This document shows positions 14,234 to 18,490 of a stretch of 18,490 nt of DNA, piece by piece. A model generated the notes under the pieces. The model saw only the letters and a program-made list of their open reading frames with translations. It ran no database searches and was not told the origin of the DNA. The stretch spans positions 1-18,490 of the forward strand of contig CAJTTO010000062.1 in the NCBI GenBank assembly GCA_910579275.1, written 5' to 3'. Every line of letters starts with the position of its first letter. The first letter of the stretch is position 1. The stretch is from an uncultured Lachnospiraceae bacterium. GTDB lineage: Bacteria > Bacillota > Clostridia > Lachnospirales > Lachnospiraceae. The position numbers and the translations under genes were made by a program.

Positions 14234-15636
14234 GAAAAACACTTTATCTGAAATTTGTGCTGGCATACTTTATTTTTGCCTTTTTTGGTTTTATCGTGGT
14301 TGCGACCTTTACCTCAAGCATGACACTGGAACACATGAAACGCGAGCGCGCCGATTCGCTGTACAAGGAAGCGCTGCTGATATCCGACTCCTACGCCGCC
14401 GATCTCTACAACAGCGAAATTACGCTGGAATCCGTGTGGCGTCAGATTGAAGCCATCGGAACCTTTCTTGATGCCTCGATATGGATTGTAAATCCGTCGG
14501 GGCTTATTGTGTTGGATTCCAGTTCGCAGCCTGACATCGAAAATCCCGTCACCATCCCGAACTTCAGTCCCACCATCACGGGAAACTCCTTTTACACGGT
14601 CGGGAACTTTTTTGGCATGTTCGACACTGAGATGATATCAGCTTTTGCACCGATTTCCTCTCAGTACAAGGTAAAGGGCTATGTCGTTATCCATGGGTCT
14701 GCTGACGACTTGCAGTATTCGTGCAACTCACTTTTGAATATATCATATATCACGCTGGTCATTCTTTTTTTGCTGTCCCTTATCATCCTGCTTTTTTTTA
14801 CAGAGATGGTCTATCTGCCGCTGCGCAAGATTACTCATGCGACCGAGCAGTATGCCATTGGTAATTTCCGCTATGAATTTCAGGTGGACAGCGAGGACGA
14901 AATCGGTTATCTGGCAGCGTCCCTCGCCTATATGGCAAGCGAGGTCGCCAAAAGCGAGGACAATCAGAAACGCCTTGTCGCAAATATTTCCCACGACTTC
15001 CGTTCCCCGCTTACCTCCATGCGCGGCTATCTCGAGGCGATGCTCGACGGCACGATTCCTCCCGAGATGCATGAAAAATATATCGGCGTGGTTCTAAACG
15101 AAACAGACCGCCTGACAAAGCTGACAAACTCGCTGCTTACCCTCAACAACCTGACGACCAAGGGCATGATTCTTGACCGGAGCAATTTTGACATCAATCA
15201 GGTCATCAAAAACACTGCCATGTCCTTCGAGGGAACCTGCAGGCAGCGTCTGATTTCCATTGAGCTTGTCCTCACGGGGGACGAGATGTACGTCAACGCG
15301 GATATGGTCAAAATCCAGCAGGTACTCTACAATCTTGTAGATAACGCAATCAAGTTCAGCCACAGGAACTCCGCAATCAAAATTGAGACAGTGGAAAAAT
15401 CCAACAAGCTGATGGTCTCCGTAAAAGACAACGGCATCGGCATTCCCAAGGACAGCATCCGCCTCATCTGGGATCGTTTCTACAAAACAGACCTTTCGCG
15501 CGGAAAGGACAAAAAAGGAACCGGATTAGGGCTTTCCATCACAAAGGAAATCATCCAGTCCCACAATGAAAATATTAATGTCGTCAGTACCGAGGGGGTT
15601 GGCACGGAATTTATATTTACCCTGGAAAAGGTCTGA
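14230..15636 (+). CDS. Sensor histidine kinase, HAMP-HisKA-HATPase
   Basis: A 468-residue membrane kinase. Transmembrane segment 1 spans about residues 8-30, an extracytoplasmic sensing domain of about 140 residues (31-168) follows, and segment 2 is at about 170-191. Next come a HAMP linker (about 192-245), HisKA with H255 in NISHDFRSPLTSM, and the ATPase domain with N-box YNLVDNAIKFS (367-377), G1 DNGIGIP (400-406) and G2 GTGLGLS (430-436). It should phosphorylate the regulator encoded just upstream. The ATG overlaps that gene's stop (ATGA). The sensor domain has no motif I recognise, so the signal is unknown; the class resembles PhoR/ResE-like envelope sensors. It ends 36 bp from the convergent scrK stop, with no strong terminator visible in between. 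Confidence 0.94.
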   Translation: MRKTLYLKFVLAYFIFAFFGFIVVATFTSSMTLEHMKRERADSLYKEALLISDSYAADLYNSEITLESVWRQIEAIGTFLDASIWIVNPSGLIVLDSSSQPDIENPVTIPNFSPTITGNSFYTVGNFFGMFDTEMISAFAPISSQYKVKGYVVIHGSADDLQYSCNSLLNISYITLVILFLLSLIILLFFTEMVYLPLRKITHATEQYAIGNFRYEFQVDSEDEIGYLAASLAYMASEVAKSEDNQKRLVANISHDFRSPLTSMRGYLEAMLDGTIPPEMHEKYIGVVLNETDRLTKLTNSLLTLNNLTTKGMILDRSNFDINQVIKNTAMSFEGTCRQRLISIELVLTGDEMYVNADMVKIQQVLYNLVDNAIKFSHRNSAIKIETVEKSNKLMVSVKDNGIGIPKDSIRLIWDRFYKTDLSRGKDKKGTGLGLSITKEIIQSHNENINVVSTEGVGTEFIFTLEKV

Positions 15637-15672
15637 CGCCGTATCGTTTCCCCTCCGGTAATGAGCGCTCGT

Positions 15673-16632
15673 CTATCTTTTTATCAGCGCCTCAATCTCG
15701 GCAAGTGACGGCATCACACGCAGCGCGCCCTTTCTTGTCGTGATTATCGACGCGGCGGCATTGGCGAATGTGAGCATTTCCGCAAGTTTTGCCTCGTCAA
15801 AACCATCAATCCCATATTTTAGGACATGGTGCAGACAGCATGCCCCGAACGTATCGCCGGCGCCGGTTGTCTCAATTGTATTTTCCTGCAAAAAGGGTTT
15901 CACTTCAACGCGCAGCTCCTTGTAATATGCCCTGCTTCCCTCTTTTCCCATAGAAAGCAGAATCAGCGGAATCTGATACTGCCCGCGGAGTTTTTCGATG
16001 CCTGCGTCAAAATCCCCCTCGCCGGTAAACCACTGGATTTCATTGTCGGATATCTTCAGGACATCGCAGTGCGCCAGACCATACTTGACCTGCTCTTTTG
16101 CGTCCTCAAGCGATTTCCAGAGCGGCGGTCTCAGGTTCGGATCAAACGAGATGACTGCGCCGCATTCCTTTGCAATACCGACTGCCTTTCGGGTCGCGGC
16201 GCGCACGCCCTCATGTGTCATGGACAACGTGCCAAAATGAAAGATTCTGGAATCCCGTATCTGTTCCGCCGGAATCTCCGCCTCGGACAGCATCATGTCT
16301 GCCCCCGGATTGCGGTAGAACGAGAAATCCCTGTCCCCGTCGGGATATGTGTGGACGAGGGCAAGTGTAGTATGCACTTCCTCATCCATGTACAGGCTGT
16401 CCGCATGGATACCGACCTCCGTGACTGCATGCTTTAACTGTTCACCGAAAAAGTCCTTCCCCACTTTTCCGATAAAAGAAGTCCTGTGCCCTAGCTTCGC
16501 GAGCATCGCCAGCACATTGCAGGGCGCGCCCCCCGGATTTGCCTCAAACAGCGGATTTCCTTGTGCGCTCACACCGTTCTCCGTAAAATCAATCAAAAGT
16601 TCTCCCAGTGCCGTTACGTCATAATCGCCCAT
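15673..16632 (-). CDS. scrK: Fructokinase, PfkB family
   Basis: A 319-residue ribokinase/PfkB-family sugar kinase, probably ATP:fructose 6-phosphotransferase. It would act on the fructose freed by the neighbouring sucrose hydrolase. Visible motifs are the N-terminal GELLIDF, the sugar-binding NPGGAPCNVLAMLAKLG (32-48), SFDPNLRPPLW (162-172) and the catalytic signature TTGAGDTFGACC (255-266) with D260 as the base. It is cytosolic with no signal peptide. The start chosen is the ATG at 16632, which has AGGAG about nine bases upstream; the TTG seven codons earlier overlaps that site. It follows scrB by 29 bp on the same strand, so the two form an operon. Specificity for fructose over other ketoses is inferred from this pairing. 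Confidence 0.92.
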   Translation of the reverse strand: MGDYDVTALGELLIDFTENGVSAQGNPLFEANPGGAPCNVLAMLAKLGHRTSFIGKVGKDFFGEQLKHAVTEVGIHADSLYMDEEVHTTLALVHTYPDGDRDFSFYRNPGADMMLSEAEIPAEQIRDSRIFHFGTLSMTHEGVRAATRKAVGIAKECGAVISFDPNLRPPLWKSLEDAKEQVKYGLAHCDVLKISDNEIQWFTGEGDFDAGIEKLRGQYQIPLILLSMGKEGSRAYYKELRVEVKPFLQENTIETTGAGDTFGACCLHHVLKYGIDGFDEAKLAEMLTFANAAASIITTRKGALRVMPSLAEIEALIKR

Positions 16633-16661
16633 ATTGCATTGCTCCTTTCGCAATTTAAAAT

Positions 16662-18146
16662 TTACATCAAGTCATACTTTGTGACATCCATCTCCACCAT
16701 TCCATCCGCAAAGAACGAAATCCCCTGCGCTGACTGGTCAGTGTACATCGTCGCTGTCAGGACTTGTTCGCCGTCATTGACAAACACTTCCACGCTAAAG
16801 CGGTCAAGGATGATGCGCAGCTTTAAGTTCCCGTCTTTACTGTTGACAAGGCTGCGTCTCTGATGGATGATTGCCCTGCGGGAACCGGAAAATTTCCTGT
16901 CCACCTTGAGGATGGATTCACGCGGGCGGAAACTTAGAGATGTCTGGTATTTGTCATTCTGCGCAAAGCGGACAGCAAACTTCTGGTAAAGCGCATTTGC
17001 ATCCCCCGCCCGCAAGGTCAGCTCCATGTCAAGGCGCCGCCCCTGTACGCCCGCAAGGCTGATTGTGCCTGTAAACGATACCTTTTCGTGCACGACCTTG
17101 TTGCACCGCATTGCGTCAAGCTCCCGCACCGGAGCCTGATAAAGCCTGCCGTTTCGGATGGACAGCTCTCTTGGGAGACTCATCTGGCCAATCCATGGCT
17201 CTTCCGGCGAGCGCAGCGTACAAGTATCCCAGTTCTGCATCCAGCCGACCATAATCCGGCGTCCGTCCGGGGCAAGCGTCGTCTGCGACGCATAGAAATC
17301 AATACCGTAGTCAATCGCCTGATCATGCTCCTCATGGAATATTTTTGTCTGTTCGTCATAAGTTCCAATCAGGCAGAGCGAACCATTTCCGTTGTGATAC
17401 TCAAATCCCTGCGGAAGCATATCCGTCGGGCTTGCGAGGAGAACCCATTTTCCGTCCAGCGGAAAGAAATCGGGGCACTCCCACATTCTTCCAAAACGTC
17501 CATTGTTTGATATTAATACTTTTTGAAATTCCCACTGGAATCCGTCCTTGCTTCCGTACAGCAGGACTTGCCCGTCGCCGTCTGCCAGTGCGTTTCCAAA
17601 AACACAGCTGTAAGTGCCGTCCGCATTCTGCCACACCTTCGGGTCGCGGAAATCGAACTTGCTGGCGCCTTCAGGCAGATCCTTCTCGTCAAGGACAGGA
17701 TTCTTTTCATACTTTTCATAGTCAAGTCCGTCGCCGACGGCAAGGCTCTGTGTCTGTATATCACGAATTACGTCATTTTCCTGACGCTCCTTGATGACAC
17801 TGGTGTATACCAGCAGATGTCTGCCGTCGGGCAGTGTCAGTGCACTTCCCGAAAAGCACCCGTCCCTGTCATACGTCTCGTCCGGAGCAAGCGCTGCAGG
17901 AAGATACTCCCAGTGCAGGAGATCCTTGCTCACAGCATGTCCCCAGTGCATCGGCCCCCACTTCGATTCATAGGGATAATACTGATAAAATAAATGATAC
18001 ATTCCGTTATAATAACAAAATCCGTTGGGATCGTTCATCCACCCCACGCGGGAACACAGGTGAAAATCCGGCCGCTCGTCCTTTGCTATATGCTTCTCAA
18101 CAGTCTCCTCGTATTTACGCGCTTCGCGCAATGTCTGGCTTGTCAT
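16662..18146 (-). CDS. scrB: Sucrose-6-phosphate hydrolase / sucrase, GH32
   Basis: A 494-residue glycoside hydrolase family 32 enzyme, cytosolic with no signal peptide. The nucleophile motif is WMNDPNG with D39, the transition-state stabiliser is in FDFRDPKVW (D168), and the acid/base Glu is in MWECPDF (E223). The C-terminal beta-sandwich (about 345-494) includes RIILDRFSVEVFVNDGE. It hydrolyses sucrose-6-phosphate or sucrose; which one depends on the transporter, which is not in the window. The start is the ATG at 18146, preceded by AAGGAG with good spacing. A longer open frame to 18260 is rejected because its first 38 codons come from an intergenic repeat. Downstream scrK would handle the released fructose. 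The gene is driven from the promoter at 18318-18346 through a leader that contains the repeat. Confidence 0.94.
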   Translation of the reverse strand: MTSQTLREARKYEETVEKHIAKDERPDFHLCSRVGWMNDPNGFCYYNGMYHLFYQYYPYESKWGPMHWGHAVSKDLLHWEYLPAALAPDETYDRDGCFSGSALTLPDGRHLLVYTSVIKERQENDVIRDIQTQSLAVGDGLDYEKYEKNPVLDEKDLPEGASKFDFRDPKVWQNADGTYSCVFGNALADGDGQVLLYGSKDGFQWEFQKVLISNNGRFGRMWECPDFFPLDGKWVLLASPTDMLPQGFEYHNGNGSLCLIGTYDEQTKIFHEEHDQAIDYGIDFYASQTTLAPDGRRIMVGWMQNWDTCTLRSPEEPWIGQMSLPRELSIRNGRLYQAPVRELDAMRCNKVVHEKVSFTGTISLAGVQGRRLDMELTLRAGDANALYQKFAVRFAQNDKYQTSLSFRPRESILKVDRKFSGSRRAIIHQRRSLVNSKDGNLKLRIILDRFSVEVFVNDGEQVLTATMYTDQSAQGISFFADGMVEMDVTKYDLM

Positions 18147-18178
18147 TTTTATTTCTCCTTTTCTACATATCATAAATG

Positions 18179-18306
18179 GTAACAGTTCAGCCTTCGGCTT
18201 CCTGTTACGGGCATCAAGCCATGCAAAACCACGTACCGTGGCTTGATGCATCTCTGCCACTACGCTATTTCACGGACTTTGCAGCCCTATTCAAGAAACG
18301 GACTGT
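18179..18306. repeat. ~125-bp hairpin-rich intergenic repeat (inverted copy) in the scrB leader
   Basis: This copy is inverted relative to the one at 13280-13473. It shares the GTAACAGTTCAGCC end, the CTGTTACG block, the GCATCAAGCCA/TGGCTTGATGC stem and the 45-bp block at 18229-18273. It lacks the inner roughly 41-bp hairpin pair found in the long copy. The outer end (about 18297-18306) is less well defined. It lies between the scrB promoter and its ribosome-binding site. Confidence 0.75.
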
Positions 18307-18317
18307 AGTCTATAGTC

Positions 18318-18346
18318 ATTTTATCACTGATTCTGAATCGATTCAA
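18318..18346 (-). promoter_or_regulatory. scrB-scrK promoter with overlapping palindrome
   Basis: On the minus strand TTGAAT (18346-18341) and TAAAAT (18323-18318) are 17 bp apart. A 12-bp palindrome, TGAATCGATTCA, overlaps the -35 box and the spacer. Its central CG is typical of operators of LacI-family sugar regulators such as ScrR, which is inference. Transcription would begin near 18311, giving an unusually long leader of about 165 bases. Confidence 0.65.
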
Positions 18347-18412
18347 CTACCTGTGCGAAAACGATGGCTATTCCTAGTGTACTGTCCGGATTATATCTGG
18401 CAAAACTCCGCA

Positions 18413-18490
18413 GGATAAATTTTCATCAGCAAGGAGGAGAAGGGAGGCGATGCGGTGGCATCGTTGACCGCCGACAACGCAGTCTGATGG
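18413..18490. repeat. Structured, repeat-like sequence at the right edge
   Basis: CATCAG (18424-18429) and CTGATG (18484-18489) are inverted ends around nested small stems: GATGC-GGTG-GCATC (18449-18462) and, as an alternative, GCGGT...ACCGC (18452-18471). No convincing gene is seen. The purine-rich AAGGAGGAGAAGGGAGG run is not followed by a credible start. It may be another short intergenic repeat, cut by the window edge. Confidence 0.4.

Noticed and set aside
15826..16437. A 203-codon plus-strand open frame
   Set aside because: It is antisense to scrK, which has clear PfkB motifs; no independent support.
18147..18260. N-terminal extension of scrB by 38 codons
   Set aside because: Those codons are translated from the intergenic repeat, also present after mutS2, and the ribosome-binding site supports the ATG at 18146.

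Overview
The window looks like a chromosomal segment of a Firmicutes/Clostridia bacterium, most likely a Lachnospiraceae-type gut anaerobe. The clues are strong AGGAGG-type ribosome-binding sites, mutS2, a YhaM-type exoribonuclease, an RlmD of the clostridial type and a cytosolic scrB-scrK sucrose pair. I cannot name the species.

It has two compositionally different halves. Positions 1 to about 6,690 are strikingly AT-rich and all genes lie on the minus strand. In order of transcription they are: a six-zinc-ribbon protein with an embedded endonuclease-like domain and a homing-endonuclease-type C-terminal DNA-binding segment (6434-4551); a DUF3644 protein with an Rx4H HEPN-type RNase motif (4505-3543); a large PD-(D/E)XK nuclease-like gene broken by a 115-bp MITE (3371-1839); an orphan C-terminal piece of an RlmD/RumA-type methyltransferase preceded by about four 41-bp repeats that each encode a look-alike of the DMFP-x-T segment found near the end of that enzyme (1767-1261); and a DUF2971 gene (1239-199). 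This looks like a defence-type genomic island. Its edges carry attachment-site-like copies of the rlmD 3' end, and an intact rlmD starts the backbone right next to it.

From about 6,696 onward the composition is more balanced and the genes are housekeeping. On the minus strand, a membrane-anchored HtrA-like protein that appears to have lost its catalytic residues, yhaM and rlmD form one operon (10654-6696). A divergent promoter region separates it from mutS2 (plus strand, 10865-13267). An OmpR-family response regulator and its histidine kinase follow, overlapping by 4 bp (13532-15636). Convergent to these is the sucrose utilisation pair scrB and scrK (minus strand, 18146-15673).

A family of hairpin-rich intergenic repeats occurs at least three times in the backbone: a single hairpin between the divergent promoters, a long copy between mutS2 and the two-component system, and an inverted copy in the leader of scrB. 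A good promoter with an overlapping palindromic operator candidate lies upstream of the scrB copy. No tRNA, rRNA or CRISPR array was found.
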